A stretch of DNA of 64,000 bases from Cupriavidus basilensis (GCF_000876015.1 NZ_BBQM01000014.1:186001-250000), one strand, 5' to 3'; numbered from the stretch's first letter, positions 50,442 through 60,002 are shown. The notes: generated from the sequence alone by a model not told the origin. Made by a program: numbers and translations.

Positions 50442-51335
50442 TCAGCCCGGCTGGGCGCAGAAGCGCAGGATGGCGGCGGCCACGGCCTCGGGCGCCTCGC
50501 GCTGCGGGAAGTGGCCCACGCCGTCGAGCACCTGGCGCGCGTAGCGCCCGGAGAAAAAGCCTTCCTTGCCCTCGGAACTGGCCGGCTGGTTGCACGTGTC
50601 GCGCCCGCCGTGCAGGACCAGCGTGGGCGCGGCCAGCACCGGCGCCGGGCACAGCGCGCGCTCGTCGGCGGCGTAGGCGGGATCGCCTTCGGCGAAGCCC
50701 CAGCGGTGCCGGTACGAATGCAGCACCACGGCGGCCCAGTCGGGGTTGTCGAAGGCCGCGGCGGCTTCGTCGAAATCCTGTTCCGCGTACCAGCCCAGCG
50801 GCGACCACGTGTCCCACATCTGGCGCGCGAAGGCGCGCCGGTCTTGCGCCACGGTGCGCTCGCCGCGCGGCGTGGCCATGTACCAGTGATACCAGTAGTT
50901 GCGCGCCTGCTGCAGCGGGATGGCCTGGCGCGGGTCGTTGGTGCCGTAGCCGACCGACAGCATCACCAGGTGCGAGCCGGCGCGCGGCCGCAGCCCGAAG
51001 GCGTTGGCGGCGGCGCGCGCGCCCCAGTCGTGGCCGACCAGCAGCGGGTCGCGCAGCGCCAGCGCGTCGAGGAAGGCGAGCAGGTCGCGCCCGAGCGCCG
51101 CGAGCTGGCCGCTGCGCATGGTGGCGCCGTCGCGGAACCGCGTCGGGCCGAAGCCGCGCAGCGCCGGGCAGAGCACGCGGAAGCCGGCCCCGGCCAGTGG
51201 CGCGGCCACGCCGCGCCAGCTTTCCGGGCTGTCCGGCCAGCCGTGCACGAGCACCGCGGTGCGCGCGCCGCGCGGGTTCCATTCCAGGTAGCCGATGTCC
51301 AGCACGCTGGTACTGGCAAAGTGGTATGCCGTCAT
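50442..51335 (-). CDS. Alpha/beta hydrolase (epoxide hydrolase-like)
   Basis: 297 residues. Oxyanion-hole motif HGWPDSPESW at 31-40, nucleophile Asp103 in VGHDWGA, a cap-domain Tyr region (NYWYHWYMA), and the catalytic His in GVGHFPQREAP near the C-terminus. An Asp nucleophile in a GHDWG elbow is typical of epoxide hydrolases and haloalkane dehalogenases rather than esterases. It is cytoplasmic, without a signal peptide. It is divergent from a LysR-type regulator, which probably controls it. Substrate unknown. Confidence 0.9.
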   Translation of the reverse strand: MTAYHFASTSVLDIGYLEWNPRGARTAVLVHGWPDSPESWRGVAAPLAGAGFRVLCPALRGFGPTRFRDGATMRSGQLAALGRDLLAFLDALALRDPLLVGHDWGARAAANAFGLRPRAGSHLVMLSVGYGTNDPRQAIPLQQARNYWYHWYMATPRGERTVAQDRRAFARQMWDTWSPLGWYAEQDFDEAAAAFDNPDWAAVVLHSYRHRWGFAEGDPAYAADERALCPAPVLAAPTLVLHGGRDTCNQPASSEGKEGFFSGRYARQVLDGVGHFPQREAPEAVAAAILRFCAQPG

Positions 51336-51475
51336 CGCGCGGCGCTCCTCGTGGGTAACAGGTTGAGTGGGGGACCGGCCTGGTCAGCTTGAAACGATAG
51401 CACCCGCGCGATTTCCGATTCGTGATGAATTGGCTATGATTGTGAAGATTACGAAATCAATCTGGAGGGCATGAC
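51336..51475. promoter_or_regulatory. Divergent promoter region of hydrolase and LysR genes
   Basis: 140 bases between divergent starts. It contains TTCGTGATGAA (from 51419) and ATTACGAA (from 51448), an imperfect TTCGT/ACGAA inverted pair typical of LysR-type binding regions. No -35/-10 pair is clear by eye. Confidence 0.4.
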
Positions 51476-52369
51476 ATGGATGCGATGCCGGCCTCGGCGG
51501 CCACGCTCGACATCGGCCTGCTGCGCACGTTCCTCGCCGTGGTGGATTGCGGCGGCTTCGCGCTGGCGGCCGAGTCGCTCAGCCTGACGCCGTCGGCCAT
51601 CAGCGGCCATGTCAAGCGGCTGGAGCAGGGTGCCGGCGCGGTGCTGCTGGAGCGCACCACGCGCAGTTTCACGCTGACGCCGGACGGCGAGCTGCTGTAT
51701 GCGTATGCGCGCAACATCGTCGCGCTGGAGCGCGAGCTGCGCGCGCGGCTGCGCGGCGCGCCCGTGCGCGGGCGCCTGCGCGTCGGCAGCTCGGAGGACT
51801 TCGCCGGCACCTGGCTGCCGCGCATGCTGCAGGCGTTCCGGCGCTGGCATCCGGACGTGTCGGTCGAGCTGAAGGTCGGCGCTTCGGCGGACCTGCTGCG
51901 CCAGCAGGAGCGCGGGCGCTTCGACATCGTGTTCGGCAAGCAGTGCTCCCGCGCGACGGGCGGCGAGCTGCTGTGGGAGGAGGAACTGGTGTGGGTCCAC
52001 GCCGCCGACGCGCCGTTCGATCCCGAGGCCGAGGTCCAGCTGGCGGCGTTTCCCGAGCCGTGCGTGTACCGGGAGTCGGCGGTGGCGGCGCTGGCGCGCG
52101 TCGGGCGGCCCTGGCGGCTGGTGTTCGAGAGCAGCAGCATGGCCGGCTGCCTGTCCGCGGCGCGCGCCGGCTTCGCGGTCACGCCGGTGGCGCGCAGCCA
52201 GGTGCGCGAGGGCCTGCGCGTGCTGGATGGCCGCGACCGCATGCCGGCCCTGCCCAAGGCGCGCTTCTACGCCTTCGTGCGTGAAGGGGCGCCGGCCGCC
52301 CAGGTGCTGACGGACGCGGTGCGCGAAGCCGGCCGCCAGCACCGCTTCGGCGAGACCCGGGCCTGGTGA
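51476..52369 (+). CDS. LysR-family transcriptional regulator
   Basis: 297 residues from ATG 51476, with GGAGGG seven bases upstream. The N-terminal winged helix-turn-helix is in residues of about 12-70 (LLRTFLAVVDCGGFALAAES, LTPSAISGHVKRLEQ, LLERTTRSFTLT); the C-terminal effector domain begins near GRLRVGSSEDFAG. LysR regulators commonly control the divergently transcribed neighbour, here the epoxide hydrolase-like gene, in response to a pathway metabolite. The ligand is unknown. Confidence 0.94.
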   Translation: MDAMPASAATLDIGLLRTFLAVVDCGGFALAAESLSLTPSAISGHVKRLEQGAGAVLLERTTRSFTLTPDGELLYAYARNIVALERELRARLRGAPVRGRLRVGSSEDFAGTWLPRMLQAFRRWHPDVSVELKVGASADLLRQQERGRFDIVFGKQCSRATGGELLWEEELVWVHAADAPFDPEAEVQLAAFPEPCVYRESAVAALARVGRPWRLVFESSSMAGCLSAARAGFAVTPVARSQVREGLRVLDGRDRMPALPKARFYAFVREGAPAAQVLTDAVREAGRQHRFGETRAW

Positions 52370-52710
52370 GCGGCGCCGGGCCGGCGGCGGCCGCACTCCG
52401 CGGGGCGTTGCTTCGGGGTCATGCCCCCGGCACGCACTATTGTGGTGCTCGCCTCTCCCGGGCGCCCGTCCGGCCTTCCGCCGGCGGGGCGATTGTGCCG
52501 ATGCGGGTCACATCGCTTACCATATCGGTTTGGCCGGCGGCATCCGCATCGACCTGACGTGGCTGCGCCGCCCCACCGGGTTGCGTTCCCGCAATGCAGG
52601 GCGCGCGGACTGGCGCTAGTATGCGGGCCTTGCGGCTGCGCCGCGGCAGCCGTCCCGGGGTCCCGCCGCCGCCCGTAGCTGCCCTGTAGCTTGCCCTGTA
52701 TCTATTTCAG
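52370..52710. other. 340-base upstream region of the phosphonate operon
   Basis: No gene seen. The segment is GC-rich; a possible -10 box TAGTAT (52617-52622) lies about 90 bases before the first gene, without a convincing -35. No operator-like repeat was found by eye. Confidence 0.4.
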
Positions 52711-53385
52711 ATGAACGACATTCCAACGAAATCCCACGGCGAGCCGCCCCCGCCACGCACCTGGGATGCCCGCCTCGCGCGTGCGCTGGTGCGCCCGCTG
52801 AAGGACTCGTGGGTCACTCCCAACCATCTCACCACCGTGCGGCTGCTGATCGGCCTGGCCGGCGTCGCCTGCCTGATGCAGGGCGGCTACGGCTGGACCA
52901 ACTACGGCGCGTTCCTGATCGTGCTGTCCAACTTCGTCGACCATACCGACGGCGAACTGGCGCGGATCAGCGGCAAGACCAGCAAGATCGGCCATTTCTA
53001 CGATCTTGCCAGCGATGCGCTCATCACCGTGCTGCTGTTCGTCGGCATGGGCGTGGCGATCGCGGGCCAGGCCGCGGCCGGCAGCTTTTCGCCGGTGCTG
53101 CAGGGCACGCTGGCCGGGCTGGCGGTGGCGCTGATCTTCTTTTTGCGCATGCGCATCGAATCGGCGGTGGGCAAGAGCGGCACCAGACAGGCCGCCGCCG
53201 CCGGCTTCGAGACCGAGGACGTGCTGTACCTGCTGCCGATCGTCACGCTGAGCAACGGCATCGCGCCGTTCCTGACCGCCGCCGCGATCGGCGCGCCGCT
53301 GTTCGCGGTGCTGGTGGCGATCGACTACTGGCGCGTGATGCGCAAGGTGCGCACGGCCCGCGCCAATATCCAAGGAACACGATGA
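52711..53385 (+). CDS. CDP-alcohol phosphatidyltransferase family protein
   Basis: 224 residues, integral membrane with about six helices. The complete catalytic signature D77-x-x-D80-G81-x-x-A84-R85-(x8)-G94-(x3)-D98-(x3)-D102 is present (DHTDGELAR, then GHFYDLASD). These enzymes displace CMP from a CDP-alcohol and transfer the phospho group to another alcohol in the inner membrane. As first gene of an operon that makes 2-aminoethylphosphonate and contains nucleotidyltransferases, its likely donor is a CMP-phosphonate such as CMP-AEP and its acceptor a lipid alcohol. This assignment is inference from context. Its stop overlaps the next start (ATGA). Confidence 0.9.
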   Translation: MNDIPTKSHGEPPPPRTWDARLARALVRPLKDSWVTPNHLTTVRLLIGLAGVACLMQGGYGWTNYGAFLIVLSNFVDHTDGELARISGKTSKIGHFYDLASDALITVLLFVGMGVAIAGQAAAGSFSPVLQGTLAGLAVALIFFLRMRIESAVGKSGTRQAAAAGFETEDVLYLLPIVTLSNGIAPFLTAAAIGAPLFAVLVAIDYWRVMRKVRTARANIQGTR

Positions 53386-54212
53386 GCGAACCAGCCAACG
53401 ACATCACCCTGGACGCGCCGCCGCAGGCGGCGCCCGCTTCCGCGCCGCGCCAGGGCCAGCCCGCGCGGCCCGACCCGGACGCCAGCGTCGCCGGGCGCAT
53501 CGCCGGGCTCGACAGCGCGAAGCTGCGCGCCGACTTCGAGCGCCAGGACGCCTTCCTGAACCTGCAGGAATTCCTCGCGCCGGAAGTCACCGCGCAACTG
53601 ATCGCCGCGGCCCGCGCGCTGGTGCCGGACATCAACCGCAACTACCTGCCCGGCCACAAGGCCGGCGGCAGCGTCAGCCGCCACACCATCGACGAGAAGG
53701 CGCCGTTCATCGCCGAGCTGTACCGCTCGCGCGCGCTGATCTCGTGGCTGGAGCGCATCAGCGGCGACAAGCTGCTGCTGTCGCCGCAAAGCGATCCGCA
53801 CGCCTACGCGCTGTACTACTACACGCGCCCGGGCGACCACATCGGCTGGCACTACGACACCTCCTACTACGACGGCCGCCGCTACACGCTGCTGCTCGGC
53901 GTGATCGACGAGTCGACCTGCCTGCTCGACTACGAGCTGCACACGCGCAACCCCGACGTGCCCGACGAGGCGGGCTCGGTGCGGATCGGGCCGGGCGGGC
54001 TGGTGTTCTTCGACGGCGACAAGCTGCGCCATCGCGTCACGCCCGCCGGCGAGGACGAGTTCCGCGTGTCGCTGACGTTCGAGTACGTCACCGATCCGGG
54101 CATGCGCCCGTGGCTGCGCTTCATCTCCAACATGAAGGACGCGGTGGCCTATTTCGGTTTCCGCCAGGTGTTCAAGAACCTGACGTCCGGCAAGAAGAAG
54201 CCTCGCGCATGA
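53382..54212 (+). CDS. 2-oxoglutarate/Fe(II)-dependent oxygenase
   Basis: 276 residues from ATG 53382, overlapping the preceding stop by four bases, with AAGGA upstream. A 70-residue Pro/Ala-rich N-terminus precedes a double-stranded beta-helix core with the Fe(II) facial triad His157-x-Asp159 (GWHYDTS) and His217 (LRHRVTP), and the 2-oxoglutarate-binding Arg228 (FRVSL). It probably hydroxylates a substrate in the cytoplasm or at the membrane. In this operon candidates are the phosphonate headgroup or the lipid chain. It is not of the PhnY type by obvious motif, so the substrate remains open. Confidence 0.9.
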   Translation: MSEPANDITLDAPPQAAPASAPRQGQPARPDPDASVAGRIAGLDSAKLRADFERQDAFLNLQEFLAPEVTAQLIAAARALVPDINRNYLPGHKAGGSVSRHTIDEKAPFIAELYRSRALISWLERISGDKLLLSPQSDPHAYALYYYTRPGDHIGWHYDTSYYDGRRYTLLLGVIDESTCLLDYELHTRNPDVPDEAGSVRIGPGGLVFFDGDKLRHRVTPAGEDEFRVSLTFEYVTDPGMRPWLRFISNMKDAVAYFGFRQVFKNLTSGKKKPRA

Positions 54213-55234
54213 CCCGTGCCGCCATGATCCTGCTGTCGGTCGGCGTGGCGCTGTTCGTCGCGCTGCTGGCATGGCAGGGCTTCGGCTCGGTCGCGTCGAC
54301 GTTCATGTCGGCGGGCTGGGGCCTGGTGGCGGTGGCCGCGTTCCACCTGCTGCCGCTGGCGGTGGACGCGGCCGCGATCCGCGTGCTGTTCGGCCGCGAC
54401 GGCCATTGCTCGCTGCGCGACACGCTGCTGGCGCGCTGGGCCGGCGAGTCCGTCAACAGCCTGCTGCCGGCGGGCCAGATCGGCGGGCCGGTGCTGATGG
54501 TGCGCTTCCTGTCGCAGCGCGGCGTGCGCATGCGCGACGCCGCGGCCGCCATCACCGTGTGCACCACCATGCAGGCGCTGGCGCAGATGGTGTTCGCCTT
54601 CGCCGGCCTGGCGCTGTTCGGCCTGTATGGCGGACACGAGGCGCTGTCCGACCTGCGCGCGCCCACGCTGATCGTCACCGCGGTGCTGGGGCTGTGCATC
54701 GTGGGGTTCTATTACGTGCAGAAGCGCGGCCTGTTCGGGCGCGTGCTGCGCGTGCTGTCGAAGCTGTTCGGCAAGCGCGACTGGAGCGGCCTGACCACGC
54801 GTGCCGACGCCGTGGACGCCGCCGTGCACGAGCTGTACCGCGACCGCGCCAGGGTCGCCAGGACCTTCGCGCTGAGCCTGGCCGGCTGGGTGGTCGGCAC
54901 CGGCGAAGTCTGGCTGGCGCTGCATTTCCTCGGCCACCCGGTGAGCTGGCTCGATGCCCTGCTGCTGGAAAGCGTGGGGCAGGCCATCCGCGGCGCGGCC
55001 TTCGCGATTCCCGGCTCGCTGGGCGCGCAGGAAGGCGGCTACCTGCTGCTGGCGCCCATCGTGGGACTGCCGCCGGACGCGGCGCTGGCGCTTTCGCTGG
55101 CCAAGCGCGCGCGCGAGATCGGCCTCGGCGCGCCGGGGCTGCTGTACCTGCATTTGAGTGAAAGACGTTTCCAGCGACGGCGTGCCACGGCCAGCACCAC
55201 CAGTGCGGCCAGTGTGCGGGCCACTACCGATTGA
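54209..55234 (+). CDS. Flippase-like membrane protein (LPG synthase TM/YbhN family)
   Basis: 341 residues from ATG 54209, overlapping the oxygenase stop (ATGA). About eight hydrophobic helices, with the family's conserved points: AGESVNSLLPAGQIGGPV at about 87-104 and GAAFAIPGSLGAQEGGYL at about 268-285. This UPF0104/AglD-like family is linked to lipid flipping or lipid-linked glycan and hopanoid export in other systems. Here it would suit movement of the phosphonolipid product across the inner membrane. That function is inferred from context only. Confidence 0.88.
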   Translation: MTRAAMILLSVGVALFVALLAWQGFGSVASTFMSAGWGLVAVAAFHLLPLAVDAAAIRVLFGRDGHCSLRDTLLARWAGESVNSLLPAGQIGGPVLMVRFLSQRGVRMRDAAAAITVCTTMQALAQMVFAFAGLALFGLYGGHEALSDLRAPTLIVTAVLGLCIVGFYYVQKRGLFGRVLRVLSKLFGKRDWSGLTTRADAVDAAVHELYRDRARVARTFALSLAGWVVGTGEVWLALHFLGHPVSWLDALLLESVGQAIRGAAFAIPGSLGAQEGGYLLLAPIVGLPPDAALALSLAKRAREIGLGAPGLLYLHLSERRFQRRRATASTTSAASVRATTD

Positions 55235-55265
55235 TCGAACCTATTTGGATGAGCGCGGAGAAAGA

Positions 55266-56030
55266 ATGCGAGCAATCATTCTTGCTGCGGGCCTAGGCCT
55301 GCGACTGCAGCAACAGCCCGGGGAGCAATACCCGAAGTGCCTGTTGCGTTTTGAGGGGATGACCCTGCTGGAGCGCCACCTGCGCATGCTGGATGCGGCG
55401 GGTGTCGACGAGATCGTGCTGGCGCTCGGCTTCCAGCCCGAGCAGGTGGAGGCCGAACTGCGGCGCCTGGGCCGCGATCCGTATCCGGAGATCGTGCTGA
55501 ACCCGCGCTACGACCTGGGCAGCGTGCTGACCGTGCATACCGTGGCCGACGCGCTCACCCGCGGCGGCGACGTGCTGCTGATGGACGCCGACGTGCTCTA
55601 CGACGAGCGCATCCTGCGCGCGCTGGTGGCCGGCGAGACCACCAACCGCCTGCTGATCGACCGCGATTTCGAAGCCGGCGACGAGCCCGTCAAGCTGTGC
55701 CTGAAGGACGGCGTGCCGGTCGAGCTGCGCAAGCAGCTCGCGGTGGGCCTGGAGTACGACACCATCGGCGAGTCCGTCGGCTTCTTCCGCTTCCAGGAGC
55801 AGACCGCGCGCCGCCTGGCCGAGATCGTCAAGGGCTACGTGGACGGCGGCCGCGCCAACATGCCGCACGAAGAAGCGGTGCGCGACCTGCTGCTCGAAGG
55901 CGGCCACGTCTTCGACACCGCCGACGTGAGCGGCGCGCCCTGGATCGAAATCGATTTTCCTGGCGACGTCGCGCGCGCGCGCGACGAAGTCCTGCCCGAA
56001 CTACAGCGCCTCGTGGGAGCAGCACAATGA
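55266..56030 (+). CDS. NTP transferase (sugar/alcohol-phosphate or phosphonate nucleotidyltransferase)
   Basis: 254 residues from ATG 55266 (GGAG six bases before). Nucleotidyltransferase fold: the N-terminal loop [20 protein letters not shown] with Lys in [10 protein letters not shown], the metal-binding MDADVLYD near residue 105, and the second metal site near EIDFPGD. Related enzymes activate phosphocholine or 2-aminoethylphosphonate with CTP. In this operon CTP:AEP or CTP:phosphonate cytidylyl transfer is the likely reaction, but a second nucleotidyltransferase domain is fused to the next gene, so one of them may have a different substrate. Stop overlaps the next start (ATGA). Confidence 0.88.
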   Translation: MRAIILAAGLGLRLQQQPGEQYPKCLLRFEGMTLLERHLRMLDAAGVDEIVLALGFQPEQVEAELRRLGRDPYPEIVLNPRYDLGSVLTVHTVADALTRGGDVLLMDADVLYDERILRALVAGETTNRLLIDRDFEAGDEPVKLCLKDGVPVELRKQLAVGLEYDTIGESVGFFRFQEQTARRLAEIVKGYVDGGRANMPHEEAVRDLLLEGGHVFDTADVSGAPWIEIDFPGDVARARDEVLPELQRLVGAAQ

Positions 56031-57733
56031 ACGCAATCGACCCGATTTTCCCGCGCGCCACGCGCGCCGCCCGCCTGCGCCAGATGCTGGTCGGCAAAGA
56101 GCTCGAATTCATCATGGAAGCCCACAACGGCCTGTCCGCGCGCATCGTGCGCGAGGCCGGCTTCAAGGGCATCTGGGCCTCGGGCCTGGCGATCTCCGCG
56201 CAGTTCGGCGTGCGCGACAACAACGAGGCGAGCTGGACCCAGGTGGTCGACAACCTCGAGTTCATGGCCGACGCCAGCGACCTGCCGATCCTGCTCGACG
56301 GCGACACCGGCTACGGCAACTTCAACAACATGCGCCGCCTGGTGCGCAAGCTCGAGCAGCGCGGCATCGCCGGCGTGTGCATCGAGGACAAGCAGTTCCC
56401 CAAGACCAACAGCTTCATCGACGGCGAGCGTCAGCCGCTGGCCGAGATCGACGAGTTCTGCGGCAAGATCAAGGCCGGCAAGGACTCGCAGGCCGACGAC
56501 GACTTCTCCATCGTGGCCCGCGTCGAAGCGCTGATCGCCGGCTGGGGCATGGATGAAGCGCTGCGCCGCGCCGAGGCCTACCGCCAGGCCGGCGCCGACG
56601 CCATCCTGATCCACAGCAAGCTGTCCAGGCCCGACGAGATCCTCACGTTCGCGCGCGAGTGGGCCGGCCGCGGCCCGCTGGTGATCGTGCCGACCAAGTA
56701 CTACAGCACGCCGACCGAAGCGTATCGCAAGGCCGGCATCAGCCTGGTGATCTGGGCCAACCACCTGATCCGCGTGGCGGCCTCGTCGATGCAGGCCGTG
56801 GCAAAGGAAATCCACGACAGCGAGACGCTGGTCAACGTGGAAGACCGCATCGCCACCGTCAACGAGATCTTCCGCCTGCAGGACGCCGACGAATACTCGG
56901 CCGCCGAGAAGATCTACCTGTCCGGCGCGCAGGTGCCGGGCGCGGCGGTGGTGCTGGCCGCCGGCCGCGGCAAGGGCCTGGAAGCGCTGACCGAGGACAA
57001 GCCCAAGATCATGCTGCCGGTGGCCGGCAAGCCGCTGCTGCGCTGGCTGGTGGACGCGTTCAAGAAGCAGTCGATCAACGACATCACCGTGGTCGGCGGC
57101 TACCAGGCCGGCGCCATCGACACCGCCGGCATCAAGCTGGTGGTCAACGAGCGCCACGCCCAGACCGGCGAGCTGGCCTCGCTGGCGTGCGCGGTGGACG
57201 GCCTGCAGACCGACACCGTGATCGCCTACGGCGACCTGCTGTTCCGCAGCTACATCCTGCGCGACCTGCTGGAAAGCGACGCGCCGTTCAGCGTGGTGGT
57301 GGACTCCTCGCAGAACGCGCCGGCCAACCAGAGCGTGCACGACTTCGCCTGGTGCTCGGCGCCCGACGACCGCGACCTGTTCGGCCAGAAGATTCTGCTG
57401 CGCCATGTGTCGAGCAAGGCCGAGCAGGCCGGCGCTGCGCCCGCGCAGCCGGCCAACGGCCGCTGGATCGGCCTGCTCAACGTGCGCGGCGAAGGGCGCG
57501 CGCGCCTGCAGAAGCTGATCGGCGAGCTGCGCGCGCGCGACGACTTCGACACGCTGGACCTGCCCGCGCTGCTCAACGCGCTGGTGGCCGCCGGCGAGGA
57601 AATCGAGGTCAAGTACGTGCACGGCCACTGGCGCGGCGTGAACGACCTGGAAGACTTCCGCCGCGCGGGCGATTTCGCCCACACGCAGACGCAGTTCGCG
57701 GCCGGCACCACGGACGGCGAGGAAGCCCGATGA
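56027..57733 (+). CDS. pepM: Phosphoenolpyruvate mutase fused to a nucleotidyltransferase
   Basis: 568 residues from ATG 56027 (GGGAG upstream, ATGA overlap with the preceding gene). Residues 1 to about 295 are PEP mutase: the catalytic signature [10 protein letters not shown] is at 120-129, preceded by [10 protein letters not shown]. It converts PEP to phosphonopyruvate, the step that forms the C-P bond. Residues from about 305 are a nucleotidyltransferase ([20 protein letters not shown], then YGDLLF and [13 protein letters not shown]). Such fusions are known where phosphonates are activated with CTP (PntC-type). Its stop overlaps the natural start of the decarboxylase. Confidence 0.95.
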   Translation: MNAIDPIFPRATRAARLRQMLVGKELEFIMEAHNGLSARIVREAGFKGIWASGLAISAQFGVRDNNEASWTQVVDNLEFMADASDLPILLDGDTGYGNFNNMRRLVRKLEQRGIAGVCIEDKQFPKTNSFIDGERQPLAEIDEFCGKIKAGKDSQADDDFSIVARVEALIAGWGMDEALRRAEAYRQAGADAILIHSKLSRPDEILTFAREWAGRGPLVIVPTKYYSTPTEAYRKAGISLVIWANHLIRVAASSMQAVAKEIHDSETLVNVEDRIATVNEIFRLQDADEYSAAEKIYLSGAQVPGAAVVLAAGRGKGLEALTEDKPKIMLPVAGKPLLRWLVDAFKKQSINDITVVGGYQAGAIDTAGIKLVVNERHAQTGELASLACAVDGLQTDTVIAYGDLLFRSYILRDLLESDAPFSVVVDSSQNAPANQSVHDFAWCSAPDDRDLFGQKILLRHVSSKAEQAGAAPAQPANGRWIGLLNVRGEGRARLQKLIGELRARDDFDTLDLPALLNALVAAGEEIEVKYVHGHWRGVNDLEDFRRAGDFAHTQTQFAAGTTDGEEAR

Positions 57734-58930
57734 TCGAGGCGGCACAGTTCGTCGAGGCCGCGCGCGCGCGGTTTCGACTGGTATGCCGGCGTGCCGTGTT
57801 CCTACCTGACGCCGTTCATCAACTACGTGCTGCAGGACCCCACGCTGCACTACGTCTCGGCCGCCAACGAAGGCGACGCGGTGGCGCTGATCGCGGGCGT
57901 CACGCTGGGCGCGCGCGGCGGCCGCCGCGGCATCACCATGATGCAGAACTCGGGCCTGGGCAACGCGGTCAGCCCGCTGACCTCGCTGACCTGGACCTTC
58001 CGCCTGCCGCAGTTGCTGATCGTCACCTGGCGCGGCCAGCCGGGCGTGGCCGACGAGCCGCAGCACGCGCTGATGGGCCCGGTCACGCCGGCCATGCTGG
58101 AGACGATGGAGATCCCCTGGGAGACCTTCCCGACCGACCCGGCCGAGATCGGCCCGGCGCTGGACCGCGCGGTGGCCCACATGGACGCCACCGGCCGGCC
58201 CTACGCGCTGGTGATGCAGAAGGGCAGCGTGGCGCCCTACGCGCTCAAGGAACAGGCGCGCCCCGCGCCGCGCCCGAAGGCCGTGCCGCGCGCCGCGCTG
58301 GCCGGCGCGCCGACGCTGCCCACGCGCCGCGAGGCGCTGCAGCGCGTGATCGCGCATTCGCCGCCGGGCAAGACCGTGGTGCTGGCCTCCACCGGCTTCT
58401 GCGGGCGCGAGCTGTACGCGCTCGATGACCGCGCCAACCAGCTCTACATGGTCGGCTCGATGGGCTGCCTGACGCCGTTCGCGCTCGGCCTGGCGCTGGC
58501 GCGCCCGGACCTGGACGTGATCGCCGTGGACGGCGACGGCGCGGCGCTGATGCGCATGGGCGTGTTCGCCACGCTCGGCGCCTACGGCCCGCCCAACCTG
58601 ACCCACGTGCTGCTGGACAACGGCGCGCACGACTCCACCGGCGGCCAGGCGACCGTCTCGCACAACGTCTCGTTCGCCGGCGTGGCCGCCGCGTGCGGTT
58701 ATGCCGAGGCCGTCGAAGGCGACGACCTCGCCGTGCTGGAAGACGTGCTGGCGCGGCCGGCCGCCGGCGCCGGCCCGCGCCTGGTGGCGCTGTCGATCAG
58801 CGCCGGCACGCCGGACGGCCTGCCGCGCCCGACCGTGACCCCGGTCGAGGTCAGGACCCGCCTGGCGCGCCATATCGGCGCGGACATCGGCGCCGATCTC
58901 GACACCGCCGCCGCACAAGGAGCCAAGTAA
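57730..58930 (+). CDS. Phosphonopyruvate decarboxylase, frameshifted at the N-terminus
   Basis: The natural start is ATG 57730 (ATGA overlap with pepM): it reads [14 protein letters not shown], then leaves the family frame inside GCGCGCGCGCG (57760-57770). The remaining protein, in another frame, reads [17 protein letters not shown] and continues intact to 58930. Restoring one missing GC unit joins the two parts exactly. The TPP-dependent enzyme has [22 protein letters not shown] (TPP/Mg motif) and [13 protein letters not shown], and converts phosphonopyruvate to phosphonoacetaldehyde. GTG 57791 is the only start in the intact frame and would drop the first 21 residues. The next gene starts at once after its stop. 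Confidence 0.85.
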
Positions 58931-59995
58931 ATGCTGCTACTCAACCCCGGCCCCGTCACGCTGAGCGAGCGCGTGCGCCGCAGCCTGCTGCAGCCCGACC
59001 TGTGCCACCGCGAAAGCGAGTTCTTCGACCTGCAGGACGAAGCGCGCGCGCGGCTGCCCGACGTGTACGGGCTCGACCCCGCCGCCTGGACCGCGGTGCT
59101 GATGACCGGCTCCGGCACCGCCGCGATGGAAAGCATGACCGCCGCGCTGGTGCCCGCGAACGGCAAGCTGCTGGTGGTGCAGAACGGCGTCTACGGCGAG
59201 CGCATCGCGCAGATCGCCGCGCAATACCGCATCGCCCATGAGGTGGTGGCGCACGACTGGAAGCAGGCGCCCGACCTGGACCGCGTCGCCGCCGCGCTCG
59301 AGGCCGATCCCGCCATCACGCACGTGGCCGTGATCCACCACGAGACCACCACCGGCCGCCTCAACGACCTGCCGGCGCTCGACGCGCTGTGCCGCGCGCG
59401 CGGCGTGCGGCTGCTGGTGGACGGCGTCAGCAGCTTCGGCGCCGAGGCCATCGACTTCGGCGGCAACGTCGACGCCGTGGCCGCCACCGCCAACAAGTGC
59501 CTGCACGGCGTGCCCGGCGTGTCGTTCGTCATGGTGCGGCGCAGCGCGCTGGCGCAGGCCGCGAGCCGCACCTACTACCTCGACCTGGGCCGCCTGGCGC
59601 GCCTGCAGGACCAGCGCAACACGCCGTTTACGCCCGCCGTGCACGTGTACTACGCGCTGGTGGAAGCGCTGCGCGAACTGGCCGACGAAGGCGGCTGGCG
59701 CGCGCGCCACGCCCGCTACGCCGGGCTGGCCGAACGCGCCCGCGCCGGGCTCGAGGCGCTGGGCATACCGGCGCTGTGGCCGGCCGCGCAATCGTCGGTG
59801 GTGCTGCGCGCCTACCACCTGCCCGCCGGGCTTTCGTACGCGCAGCTGCACGACGGCCTGAAGGCGCGCGGCTTCGTCATCTACGCCGGCCAGGGCGGCT
59901 TGTCCGCGGAACTGTTCCGCATCTCCACGATGGGGAACATCGGGCCGGACGACATCGACCGCCTGCTGCAGGGCTTCCGGGAACTGACGCGGTAA
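58931..59995 (+). CDS. phnW: 2-aminoethylphosphonate-pyruvate transaminase
   Basis: 354 residues from ATG 58931, abutting the decarboxylase stop. Class V aminotransferase fold: LLLNPGPVTLSERVRRSLL at the N-terminus, GSGTAAMES at about 59-67, PLP-contact VDGVSSFGAE, and Schiff-base Lys189 in TANKCLHGVPG, then SFVMVRR. In a biosynthetic operon it runs from phosphonoacetaldehyde to 2-aminoethylphosphonate. It is a normal length for the family. It is the last gene before an intrinsic terminator. Confidence 0.93.
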   Translation: MLLLNPGPVTLSERVRRSLLQPDLCHRESEFFDLQDEARARLPDVYGLDPAAWTAVLMTGSGTAAMESMTAALVPANGKLLVVQNGVYGERIAQIAAQYRIAHEVVAHDWKQAPDLDRVAAALEADPAITHVAVIHHETTTGRLNDLPALDALCRARGVRLLVDGVSSFGAEAIDFGGNVDAVAATANKCLHGVPGVSFVMVRRSALAQAASRTYYLDLGRLARLQDQRNTPFTPAVHVYYALVEALRELADEGGWRARHARYAGLAERARAGLEALGIPALWPAAQSSVVLRAYHLPAGLSYAQLHDGLKARGFVIYAGQGGLSAELFRISTMGNIGPDDIDRLLQGFRELTR

Positions 59996-60002
59996 GAGTG
60001 AC

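Noticed and set aside
57791-58930. GTG 57791 as the true start of phosphonopyruvate decarboxylase
   Set aside because: It would delete about 21 conserved residues including GFDWYAG, has no ribosome site, and ignores the ATGA-coupled ATG at 57730 that matches the family N-terminus.
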